Origin: Pseudomonas sp. FeN3W
Lineage (GTDB): Bacteria; Pseudomonadota; Gammaproteobacteria; Pseudomonadales; Pseudomonadaceae
DNA length: 64,000 nt
Direction of reading: 5' to 3'
NCBI GenBank assembly: GCA_030263805.2
Contig: CP136011.1
Coordinates: 124,001-188,000, forward strand
Shown: one piece after another, positions 16,532-25,073 of the stretch
Numbering within the stretch: position 1 is the stretch's first letter
Layout: each line of letters begins with the position of its first letter
Notes under the pieces: model-generated
The model's input: the letters and a program-made list of their open reading frames with translations, nothing else
What the model was told of the DNA's origin: nothing
Database searches by the model: none
Position numbers and translations under genes: made by a program

Positions 16532-17761
16532 AATTTTAATAGTCATCTCTTTCGACTCTTCACGTTTTCTTGTGCCAATAAGGGGTTTGGAGTGATCAGC
16601 AAGCCTTACGCTTTCTAGAAGATCGCTTCTCAGTGTATAATTTTTATTGACATTAGAAGCTTGATAAGTTTCAGCAGTAAGTACTTCAAGAAACATGAGT
16701 TCCTTCTTGATATTAGATTTTAGTTCTTCAGCAAAACCAATAGACCTGAATTTAATTTGGTAATCATTTGTCATAGTGTACTGTTGGTGCAAAGCAAGTT
16801 TCTTTAGATTGTAAAATCTGTTTGCATGAGCTTCATCGTAAAATGAATTTTTGCCAAGTATGCTCTCCGCCAGCTCCAGATACGGAATGATAATTCTAGA
16901 TCCTTTTATTGCATCAGGAGTTCGCAGTTTTTCTGAAACATATTTCATCTCTCTTCCTGATGCTGACCAGTCTTGCAAAATTGAATAAACACCAGGACTT
17001 TTAAGAGATATTGAATCGCCATTAAAAAACTCTTTTTTAAATAACAAGTTGCCCAGTTCAATTACCTGTGACTGCTTTTTACCGTATAGGTCTTTAGGAT
17101 CAATCTTTTCAATAATAGCGTAAACGGCACTGAGCGTTGAGTGGCGCGGGTCAAACTTTGCAGATCTTAGTGGAAGTATAACATTCCCAAAAGTACTCCA
17201 GCTTCCCGTTTTACTTGCTCCAATAAGTGTCGATAAGAGGTCAGCATGGGTTTCTCGAATAGCCAGATCCAATGTTCTAACTTGCATTTTGATGTTAGAA
17301 AACTCTTTAGAATTTAATAGGCTATTGATTTCATAATTCGACTTTGCAAAGTCGTGACTCAAGCAGTGAGAAACCTCGTGAGTTGAGATGTGCGCCATAT
17401 ACTCTTCGCTTAAGAAAACTAACGCCTCCTTGCCATTTTTATCAAACATGAATTTCATGTCTGAGCTGGTTGGCGACTCTGTGTATACAACGCATGCTCT
17501 TTGACCCTCGAACTCTCCCTGTAGGGTAAAGTTTTCACCGAAGGCATGTCTTGTACCAGATGGAAGGTTGAGATTGCTCTCATGACCTTTGAATAGAATT
17601 ACTTCAGCATTATCTACAGTCTTTGCTGGAATTTTAACGCCGCCTTTAGCTTCTAGATTTTTAAAAAGAGGCGAGGTATTTCCAGCAGCTAGAGCAACTG
17701 GAGATGAGAGAAAAGATATAATTGTTGCGGCAGCCAAAAATACTGTTGGGTTTTTGATCAT
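16529..17761 (-). CDS. Secreted zinc metallopeptidase
   Basis: 410 residues from ATG 17761, which begins a signal peptide (MIKNPTVFLAAATIISFLSS...ALA with cleavage near residue 26). The zinc motif HEVSH lies in ISTHEVSHCLSHDF at about residue 125. A later Glu in IRETHADLLSTLIGAS resembles the third ligand of gluzincin peptidases (E-x-x-A-D). The rest is unrecognised. It is probably periplasmic or secreted. It is divergent from the two-partner secretion operon, so it might process the TpsA exoprotein or surface proteins. The 400 bp between (17804-18173) are AT-rich with no gene seen. Confidence 0.75.
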   Translation of the reverse strand: MIKNPTVFLAAATIISFLSSPVALAAGNTSPLFKNLEAKGGVKIPAKTVDNAEVILFKGHESNLNLPSGTRHAFGENFTLQGEFEGQRACVVYTESPTSSDMKFMFDKNGKEALVFLSEEYMAHISTHEVSHCLSHDFAKSNYEINSLLNSKEFSNIKMQVRTLDLAIRETHADLLSTLIGASKTGSWSTFGNVILPLRSAKFDPRHSTLSAVYAIIEKIDPKDLYGKKQSQVIELGNLLFKKEFFNGDSISLKSPGVYSILQDWSASGREMKYVSEKLRTPDAIKGSRIIIPYLELAESILGKNSFYDEAHANRFYNLKKLALHQQYTMTNDYQIKFRSIGFAEELKSNIKKELMFLEVLTAETYQASNVNKNYTLRSDLLESVRLADHSKPLIGTRKREESKEMTIKI

Positions 17762-18173
17762 TATGGTTTGCCTTTTCTGTTCGGTTACAATCCGAAAATT
17801 CAATGAGTTATCTTCATGATAGATAATTCACTAAACCAAAGCAATTCATAAAAGTATAACTAGTTCTCTTGTAAGCCAAAATCTACAATCGATCAGATTA
17901 TTCTGGAAATTGAAGCATACATTCCTATTGTGATAAGTATTGCTGAAGATGCCGTTAGAAACAAAATAAAAATATTACTAATCTTTTGAGAGCTGGAGGG
18001 CTGTATGCTCATTAATTATTCCACAGGGCTAGGCCAAATGCAGGTTTGTGTACACGCATCATAGCACGCAGTCGGAAACTGTCAATTAATATCATACCGT
18101 ATCCTTGATGTAAATACTACTCATTTAGGAATTCTCCTTCAAAAGGGCTGGCCTGGTTATCTCCTCTAGCTTA

Positions 18174-18189
18174 ATATCTGTTTATTGAC
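18174..18189 (+). promoter_or_regulatory. Recurrent box before the TPS operon
   Basis: ATATCTGTTTATTGAC, 12 of 16 bases equal to the box at 7938. It includes TAATAT at 18172-18177 as a possible -10. It ends 16 bp before the TpsB ATG, which has ACGGAG as ribosome-binding site. Confidence 0.45.
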
Positions 18190-18205
18190 ATAACGGAGTA
18201 TTAAA

Positions 18206-19555
18206 ATGAATACGATGACTAAACTGGCGCTCGGGGTGATGAGTATTGCTCTGCATGGGGCTGCTACGGCTTCAGAATCATCAGAAAAGGCGAGATGCCT
18301 AGCGCTTAGCGACATCTCACAGGCAGAATCTTGCCTCCGCGCTTCTGAGCAATACCTGGGCAGGGTCGCGAGGGGTGTGGACGGTCAGAACGTAATTGCT
18401 GATAAACCTACTCGAATCGAAGGGGATTATGCTGAGTATCTAGGGGATAATCTGTCTGGAATTCAGTCGCCACTGCTTGCCAAGGCACTGGAAAACGAAG
18501 GCAAAAAGCTGGTTGTACGGGTAGGTGCTCCAGATCCGGTGAGCGGCGCTTACGCGGTCTATCTGAGCAGCGCCGACGATGGATATAAAGACTACCAAGG
18601 GGCGGTTCTTGCGTCGAACCAGGGCTCAGAAATCACTGGGCGTGACATCATATCCTGGTACAACCGAGCCAGGCTTGGCGAGGGATACGTGCTCATCAGT
18701 TCCCTTACTCACGGGATTTCTGATTTTCACGCTGTATCAAAGGGTGGCAAGTACGAAGCAGCATTCCTTGGCCTGGAAAAAGCTCAGAAATTTGGCCTCT
18801 TAGAGGTTCAATACCTGTATGCCCTGAACGAGCCGGGTGGTGAATCTAGGCTATATGATTTAGGCGGTGAAACAAATCGCTTATCTTTATCACTAACGAA
18901 TTGGATGGATCCCAGCCTTTCGCTCAAAAATCAGATCTCCTACACCCACAGAGAGCAGGACTTCGGCGCCTTCAGTCTGACTGAAACGCAAAAATTCTGG
19001 ATGTACCGACCGGTCATAACCTATTCAAATGGTGTTTCGTCTGTATCGTTGAGCCTTAGTAAAGGGCTAGGCGGTACGCAAGATTACAACCTTATTCCAT
19101 TGATGGGTACATTCAATCCTCACTTCTGGTCGGGTCAGATAGATGGATCAACCCATATTAGCCTGCCGGAGAATGTCATGCTGAACGCAAGAATTTCAGG
19201 CTTCACAGGCTCTGAAGATATGCCTTCATCTGAACGATTTCGCCTTGGCGGTTCAGGGGCGGGTAGCAGCCATGAAAATGGCATCTACTCAGGTTATGAG
19301 GGTTTCAGCTATGAGATCGATGCCTCTAAATATCTCGGCCAGTACAGAGGTATTTCATTCTTGACCAAGCTTGGCCTCAACGGTGCGAACGTTGTCACTG
19401 CGACCGACAACAAGCTAGGTGTCAATGCAGGCCAAATCGGTCTATCGGCTCGTTATCAGAATTTCACAGTCGATACCTCCTGGAGCAGAAGCCTTTCTAC
19501 CAAAGGGTTGGAGGCTGATTCAAGGGCTGCCATCGAACTGGCCTGGCGCTACTGA
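18206..19555 (+). CDS. TpsB-like outer-membrane transporter of two-partner secretion
   Basis: 449 residues with a signal peptide (MTKLALGVMSIALHGAATA). From about residue 190 the sequence shows amphipathic beta strands, with SERFRLGGSGAGSSHENGIY matching the conserved F-x-LGG motif of TpsB barrels. The chain ends in an aromatic residue (WRY), as outer-membrane barrels do. The N-terminal 170 residues are short for the usual two POTRA domains, so one or both may be reduced or divergent. It would export the TpsA encoded two genes downstream. Nine bases separate it from the glycosyltransferase gene. Confidence 0.75.
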   Translation: MNTMTKLALGVMSIALHGAATASESSEKARCLALSDISQAESCLRASEQYLGRVARGVDGQNVIADKPTRIEGDYAEYLGDNLSGIQSPLLAKALENEGKKLVVRVGAPDPVSGAYAVYLSSADDGYKDYQGAVLASNQGSEITGRDIISWYNRARLGEGYVLISSLTHGISDFHAVSKGGKYEAAFLGLEKAQKFGLLEVQYLYALNEPGGESRLYDLGGETNRLSLSLTNWMDPSLSLKNQISYTHREQDFGAFSLTETQKFWMYRPVITYSNGVSSVSLSLSKGLGGTQDYNLIPLMGTFNPHFWSGQIDGSTHISLPENVMLNARISGFTGSEDMPSSERFRLGGSGAGSSHENGIYSGYEGFSYEIDASKYLGQYRGISFLTKLGLNGANVVTATDNKLGVNAGQIGLSARYQNFTVDTSWSRSLSTKGLEADSRAAIELAWRY

Positions 19556-19564
19556 GGATAAAGC

Positions 19565-20728
19565 ATGAAATTTCTGATGTGTTGGGAGTTTGGAATGGAT
19601 TTAGGCCACATAACCTTTATTAGGACAGTGGCGTCTGGGCTAATTGCTCGGGGACACACGGTGATCGCGGCAGTGAAGGATACGGTGCATGCATACACAC
19701 AGCTGAATGACCTTCGCGTTACCTGGTTGCAGGCTCCCTATTGCCACTCGATTAAGCTAAACAACCATACCGTGAATCATGCGGATATCCTCGCTGGCCG
19801 TGGATACGATGATCCTGTCGCGCTTGCTGGGTTAACCAGGGCCTGGGAATCTATTTTTAAAATGGTAAATCCGGATCGCGTGATATGTGAATCCTCACCA
19901 ACCGCCGCATTGGTTGCTCGATCATTGCAATTGCCAGTTATTGCTCTTGATAAGGGCTTTTTCATGCCGCCTGTTGCCGATCCATTACCTTCTTTCAGGG
20001 AATTTGGGCATACGCCTAGATCAGCCTTGCGAAAAAAAGAGAGAGCGGTGCTTGAAACAATCAACAAAGCACAAGCGATGAATGGCTTTCCGCGACTGGA
20101 TAAATTCTCAGATTTGTTTAACTACCCATGCCTCTGGCTTACATGGCCAGAGATCAGTCATTTCGGTAAACACAATGAACGCCACCATTTGGGCCCAATT
20201 TACAGGGGAACGGGAAAAGGCGAGATATTAAAATGGAAAACTGAAACAGCGCCCCATGTTTTCGCATACCTTAAACCTGGACATCGTTACTCAGTAAGTT
20301 TGCTAAGCGATCTGCTTCAACAAGAGTGCGAAATAATTGCATATTTGCCTGAGTGGGAAAAATCTCAGTTAGAAAGGTTACCAAACCAGCATTTGCTAAC
20401 GGTAAGTGATAAACCAATAAATTTTGATGGCCTTATGGAAGGCGCTGATTTTATGGCGAGTCACACCGGGATTGGCACTGTTCACTCGTTTTTACTTAAC
20501 GGAAAGCCTCAGCTAATGATCCCTCAGCAGATGGAGCAATATCTTCTCTCAAAAGCGATTGAGCGTTCTGGATTAGGCCTTATTGTGGGAAGTCATGAGG
20601 GTCTATTGAATCAAGTAAATATACAAAACGTTTTAGGCCTTAAAGATAATGCCAAGTCATTCGCAGCCGGCAGAAGATCTCCGGTTGAAAATTTCGATAT
20701 TCTGATGGATAACTTAACCGTTTCTTGA
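19565..20728 (+). CDS. GT-B glycosyltransferase in the TPS operon
   Basis: 387 residues. The N-terminus (MCWEFGMDLGHITFIRTVA then GLIARGHTVIAAVKD) is the first Rossmann half of a UDP-glycosyltransferase-like GT-B enzyme. The C-terminal half holds HTGIGTVHSFLLNGKPQLMI and PQQMEQYLLSKAIERSGLG, the donor-binding pattern. It is cytoplasmic, with no signal peptide. Its place between TpsB and TpsA suggests that it glycosylates the exoprotein before export, as HMW1C does in Haemophilus, although HMW1C is of a different family (GT41). The substrate is inferred only. Confidence 0.8.
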   Translation: MKFLMCWEFGMDLGHITFIRTVASGLIARGHTVIAAVKDTVHAYTQLNDLRVTWLQAPYCHSIKLNNHTVNHADILAGRGYDDPVALAGLTRAWESIFKMVNPDRVICESSPTAALVARSLQLPVIALDKGFFMPPVADPLPSFREFGHTPRSALRKKERAVLETINKAQAMNGFPRLDKFSDLFNYPCLWLTWPEISHFGKHNERHHLGPIYRGTGKGEILKWKTETAPHVFAYLKPGHRYSVSLLSDLLQQECEIIAYLPEWEKSQLERLPNQHLLTVSDKPINFDGLMEGADFMASHTGIGTVHSFLLNGKPQLMIPQQMEQYLLSKAIERSGLGLIVGSHEGLLNQVNIQNVLGLKDNAKSFAAGRRSPVENFDILMDNLTVS

Positions 20729-20763
20729 TATTAATAGTTCAAACAAATATAAAGGTACTCCTT

Positions 20764-23463
20764 ATGTTTAAACCAACAAAACTTGCAGTATGTGTATCTA
20801 GGGCGATTTTCGCTTGTGCCACATTCTCCACTACTGCTGCATATGCTATAGATCCTGGCGCGCTTCCTGATGTGGCGAACGCCACCATTCAGTATGGATC
20901 CGCATCTTTTAACGAATCTGGGAAGACGCTTGATATTAACGCGTCTGAATCTACAGGGATAAACGGAAACACCCTAATTAATTGGGGTGGTACAGGATTC
21001 AACGTAGGTAAAGATTCAAGCGTTAATTTTCAGACTCAAACTCGCGATTCAATTATCGTAAACCACGACATGTCAGGCTCTTTGAGTACTATTAATGGAA
21101 ACATTAATTCACATCAAGGGAACATTGTCATTGTAAACCCAAACGGTATTGAGCACACAGGCGGTGGCACTGCTAGCTTGACGCTATTGGCGGGCAGGCC
21201 AGGCAGTGAAAATTTCGGCCTTGAAAACGGCGAGAACAGAATCAGCGTAATCTTTGAAGAATCCGCAGACGCCCTGATTACATCTAATATTGAAAACATG
21301 GGCTCTCTCGACAACGGCACTCTTGCAATTGAAACAAGCAGGGAAGCCCAAATTCATTCCAATGTTTACAGCTTGTCTCTGCATGGTGGTGATCAAGGTG
21401 ATTACTACTCTCTCTTCTTGAACCATTCAAAACTTAAGAGCAAATATCTTTCATTTACTGCCCTTCCATATGAAGACAGATACATCCCTGAATACGTTTC
21501 GACGCCTGTGATTAGGCTAACAGACAGTATTATTGTTGGTGATTCAGAATCCGATCTGAGCGATCTCCAATTTTCGAGGGGTGGTGGCTGGAATGATTAT
21601 GGAATTTATGACGACTTCGGCCTAGAAATAAACAGATCTTCCATCAATAACGCTACGTCAAATATCTATAGTTCCTCTTTTATTTACATGAAAGATTCTG
21701 ACTATAGTGGTAACGCTTCTTGGGCTTCGCAGTCACTTAATTTAACTGACAGTGATTTTTTTGGATTTACTTCTTTAACTTCACGTAACCATGGTCTGGC
21801 TGACTGGCAAGAAATGGTCATACAAAATGTAAACTTTACCGGCAGAAACCCTTCTGATTCGGTAATGTTTTACTATCAATCGCCTACGCCTGAAAAAGAC
21901 TACTTTTTGATCGAGAACAACACCTTCAACAAACTTGACCATGTCAATTTTAGTTTGCAGGAATACGGTTATGCGCCCACTCTTGCTTTAGAAAATGAAT
22001 ACGGAAGCTATGGCGGGGACTACGGCAGCTATGCCGGCGATTATGGTAGTTACGGCGGTGATTACGGTAGTTACGGTGGGGACTACGGTAGCTATGGCGG
22101 TGATTACGGCAGCTACGGTGGCGAAGTAAGAGAGCCAAGGTATACGCTACAAATTAACAACATGTATTTCAATGATGTTAATTACCTTGATTATTGGCAG
22201 CAAATGACCAATGGTGAGGTTTATCTGGAAGAATTTCACTTGGAAAATGAAACGTCTCCAGAAAACAACTGGAACTATACCACTGTGGGATTTGGTTCTT
22301 CGTATGGATCAGGTGGCCTGAATATCGCTAATAGTTCATTTTCTGATGCTAACGGAGTTTTCAGGGTAGAGGGTGACCATGCAAACGGGGCTTTATCTTC
22401 GATCAATTATGTAGATATTGACATGGGAGGCTATGTCACGCTCAGGGGCGGTTTGCAACTCAATGGCGTAAATGTAAACACCAAATCTGGAATTTTTATT
22501 CATTCTCTTGGTTATGCTGAAGATGCGTTCATTAAAAACAGCACATTCAGGGCTGCTCATGGGAATATTTACTCGACTCTTAACTTCAGCCTTAGTGATC
22601 AGGCGGGGCAAGATGTTAGATATATTGTGCCCGAGGATGGAGTGGTGTTTAGTGATTATGATGGGGAAAAATTGGAAACCCCATACTGCAAAGATTTAGG
22701 CTCTTGTATTCTCTCATCAACTGGCGAAATGACTGGAGCCAATAATGATGATTCGATCAGCTACATGGCTGGGGAAAAGACCCCTGAGTATCAAGACATC
22801 CTATTCTTGAGCGAGGACTCAAATCTAAAAGTGGAAAATACCACGTTCGTGATCGGAGACGGAGACGCAACATCGCTTCCTTCTCCAAGCGATCCAGAAG
22901 TTCCTGTGGAACCAGAAGTACCTGTAGAGCCAGAAGTGCCGGTAGAGCCGGAGGTGCCTGCGGAGCCAGAAGTACCTGTAGAGCCAGAAGTGCCGGTAGA
23001 GCCGGTAGAGCCGGTAGAGCCGGAGGTTCCAGTAGAGCCAGAAGTACCTGTAGAGCCAGAAGTTCCGGTAGAGCCGGAGGTTCCAGTAGAGCCAGAAGTA
23101 CCTGTAGAGCCAGAAGTTCCGGTAGGGCCGGAGGTTCCAGTAGAGCCAGAAGTACCTGTAGAGCCAGAAGTTCCGGTAGAGCCGGAGGTTCCAGTAGAGC
23201 CAGAAGTACCGGTGGAACCTGAGGTGCCTGTAGAGCCAGAACTACCAGTTGAGCCTAATCCTGAGCAACCTCAGCCAACCGAAAAGGAAATAGCAATAAA
23301 AGCGGTCGAGGCGGTTGGAGAGGGCGCTATGGCTAGGCAAGCAGAAATTGTAGTTGTCGATGAGAAGCAAGCACGAGAAGGCTTCATCCGCAGAATCGGC
23401 GCATGGTTCGGATTTGGCAATAAATCTGAAGAAGGAGCCAGGATAAAAGTGATTACCGAATAA
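20764..23463 (+). CDS. TpsA-like exoprotein/adhesin with GSYGGDY and EPEVPV repeats
   Basis: 899 residues from ATG 20764 (AAAGG upstream), with a signal peptide ending TTAAYA. Residues 30-150 form the secretion (haemagglutination-activity) domain: the key IVIVNPNGIEHTGGGTASLT matches the NPNGI motif. The middle is beta-helix-like with many Asn and Ser. Six YGSYGGD heptads lie at about residues 413-454. About 25 units of PEVPVE make a long stiff stalk at about 711-833, followed by a charged end with IRRIGAWFGFG. Likely surface-exposed or released. Small for an adhesin. No calcium or integrin motif was recognised. Confidence 0.8.
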   Translation: MFKPTKLAVCVSRAIFACATFSTTAAYAIDPGALPDVANATIQYGSASFNESGKTLDINASESTGINGNTLINWGGTGFNVGKDSSVNFQTQTRDSIIVNHDMSGSLSTINGNINSHQGNIVIVNPNGIEHTGGGTASLTLLAGRPGSENFGLENGENRISVIFEESADALITSNIENMGSLDNGTLAIETSREAQIHSNVYSLSLHGGDQGDYYSLFLNHSKLKSKYLSFTALPYEDRYIPEYVSTPVIRLTDSIIVGDSESDLSDLQFSRGGGWNDYGIYDDFGLEINRSSINNATSNIYSSSFIYMKDSDYSGNASWASQSLNLTDSDFFGFTSLTSRNHGLADWQEMVIQNVNFTGRNPSDSVMFYYQSPTPEKDYFLIENNTFNKLDHVNFSLQEYGYAPTLALENEYGSYGGDYGSYAGDYGSYGGDYGSYGGDYGSYGGDYGSYGGEVREPRYTLQINNMYFNDVNYLDYWQQMTNGEVYLEEFHLENETSPENNWNYTTVGFGSSYGSGGLNIANSSFSDANGVFRVEGDHANGALSSINYVDIDMGGYVTLRGGLQLNGVNVNTKSGIFIHSLGYAEDAFIKNSTFRAAHGNIYSTLNFSLSDQAGQDVRYIVPEDGVVFSDYDGEKLETPYCKDLGSCILSSTGEMTGANNDDSISYMAGEKTPEYQDILFLSEDSNLKVENTTFVIGDGDATSLPSPSDPEVPVEPEVPVEPEVPVEPEVPAEPEVPVEPEVPVEPVEPVEPEVPVEPEVPVEPEVPVEPEVPVEPEVPVEPEVPVGPEVPVEPEVPVEPEVPVEPEVPVEPEVPVEPEVPVEPELPVEPNPEQPQPTEKEIAIKAVEAVGEGAMARQAEIVVVDEKQAREGFIRRIGAWFGFGNKSEEGARIKVITE
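22000..22125 (+). repeat. Six tandem 21-bp units encoding YGSYGGD
   Basis: Six in-frame copies inside tpsA; unit 2 has Ala for the fifth Gly and unit 6 ends in Glu. Synonymous third positions vary, so the copies are not a recent slippage product and the protein pattern seems selected. Confidence 0.9.
22894..23262 (+). repeat. Tandem repeats encoding Pro-Glu-Val tract of TpsA
   Basis: In-frame units of 15-18 bp encoding PEVPVE, with short VEP insertions and one GPEVPV variant. Blocks of 60 bp recur almost exactly, which indicates recent expansion by slippage and likely length variation between strains. The tract ends at NPEQPQP. Confidence 0.9.
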
Positions 23464-23470
23464 TCACTCT

Positions 23471-23495
23471 AAACCCCACGAAAGTGGGGTTTTTG
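23471..23495 (+). terminator. Rho-independent terminator of the TPS operon
   Basis: AACCCCAC-gaaa-GTGGGGTTTTT, 8 bp after the TpsA stop codon. Confidence 0.92.
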
Positions 23496-23540
23496 TTGAT
23501 TGATTAAACGGAACCATAAATGAACATTATTTCCAGTTAA

Positions 23541-24240
23541 TCATTTCTTCTTGTATATCTTTAGTTGATCACAGCGATGGGTTGGATATCTGATAAGCCT
23601 CGTTGCTTCCTTCATCTCAACAACTGCATCAAAAAACTCATCGGTTGCACACCCGCCCAAGAACGGGAAAGGCTTGCGTGAGTAATCAGTTACTTCCCCA
23701 ATAAACACTATCGGTGTATCTTTCGTAAGCCATTTTAGGCTTTTAAATAACCCTAGATCTGTCGTTGGCCAGCACACGAGAAGGACATCAAGCCAATCAT
23801 GATATTTAACGACAGCTGAAATAACATCGAGATCTTCCACATTGAACACGTGCCCAAGATCCGCGCTAAAATCATGCCCCTGGCGCAAGCTGGTTGATTT
23901 AATTTCAACCCCACGCTCCGCGAGCAATGATGAAAGATGACCACGTCCAGCATAAACCTCAAGAACCCGCTTATTGGATAAAAAGCCAGAAAGATCGTCG
24001 ATGAGAGTCTTGCTTAGATAGCCATAAAGCCTTTGACTGACTTGCAAATCTATTGACTTCGAACAGATGCCTTCCGGTAGTTCTTCGTACTTCAATGAAA
24101 TAAATTCCAACTCGCAAGCCTGTCTTAAAAGCGTTTATTCTATGCACCTTTATTGCTTTGTCAATGAAAGGATTGAATTCGACAAGAAAAGCCAGCGGAT
24201 CAACACAACCTGAAGATTTTTGCTCTTCATTTGAGGACAA
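23541..24240 (-). CDS. SAM-dependent methyltransferase-like gene, probably frameshifted near its start
   Basis: The main frame (23541-24110) encodes 189 residues with motif I RVLEVYAGRGHLSSLLAERG, the SAM-binding loop, and later VLLVCWPTTDLGLF. No ATG begins this frame; its first usable codon is TTG 24110. A second frame from TTG 24240 gives MSSNEEQKSSGCVDPLAFLV...FIDKAIKVHRINAFK and runs into the same region. One base change near the TTTT at about 24127-24130 would join them into one protein of about 230 residues. It starts 10 bp after the metallophosphatase gene, so they form an operon. Substrate unknown. Confidence 0.6.
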
Positions 24241-24249
24241 TTTCTGAAG

Positions 24250-24915
24250 CTACAGCTCCATCCAGCTTCGGTATGCCACACCATGTGCCTGAAAGCCCAT
24301 AGAAGGCCATTTCTCACGGTAATCACGGTTGTCATGATGGTGTCCATGTACGCTTTCTGTTACGCCCAGTGAGCGGGCTAGCTCATCGATTTCCGCAAAG
24401 CCGTAAGGGTGGCAGCTTGGCGCTTCATGGGTGACTAAAATATCAGCATTTTCCATTGCTAGCGAAAAGTAGTCGTCTGGAAAAATGCTAGAACGCGCTT
24501 TTAACTTCATGCCATCAGCATGCTCTGTGGATTTTCTGGCAAGTAATGGCTGTTTGCAGTATTGGTTGTAATTTTGAATGTCTTGGCTCTCGCCGCCAGG
24601 CATCCATACCGATTGACGAAAAACTCCACCCAATCCCGCAACCCTTCGACCATCTACCTCAGCCACACGGGCATGGAGACTCTTATGAGCCAAATCACTT
24701 TCGTAGAGATTGCTCCAGAAGATATCCCGGTCGGTGTCGTGATTCCCATGAATGAACCACACATCTGTTTCTTTTAGAATTGGCCTCAACACAAGATGAA
24801 GCGGCAAAGGTGCTTCGATGTCTCCAAGCAGAATGATTGCATCAGGCTTTAATAGCCTGACTTGTGCGACAATGTGCCTGAACTCTCCGTGAGGGTCGCC
24901 AAAGTAGAGGATCAT
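24250..24915 (-). CDS. Calcineurin-like metallophosphoesterase
   Basis: 221 residues with the full two-metal motif series: GDPHG (residue 6), GDIE (32), GNHD (57), THEAP (about 165) and GHHH (about 195). Relatives act on nucleotides, phosphoproteins or phosphodiesters. It is cytoplasmic, without a signal peptide. It starts about 50 bp from the left end of the tnpB element and is the first gene of an operon with the methyltransferase-like gene. Confidence 0.88.
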   Translation of the reverse strand: MILYFGDPHGEFRHIVAQVRLLKPDAIILLGDIEAPLPLHLVLRPILKETDVWFIHGNHDTDRDIFWSNLYESDLAHKSLHARVAEVDGRRVAGLGGVFRQSVWMPGGESQDIQNYNQYCKQPLLARKSTEHADGMKLKARSSIFPDDYFSLAMENADILVTHEAPSCHPYGFAEIDELARSLGVTESVHGHHHDNRDYREKWPSMGFQAHGVAYRSWMEL

Positions 24916-25073
24916 GACCTGGACTGCCTTTCGTTACATTGATGCGATGCTTAGTTATTTGGGGATTATCAAGCGGGTCGTAAAACCCCGCCGTTCAGGG
25001 CGGGGATATAAGACCCCATCGCGAAGCGATCTTTGCCCTTGAAAACGAAAAGGACAACCCTCATCCTTAATGC

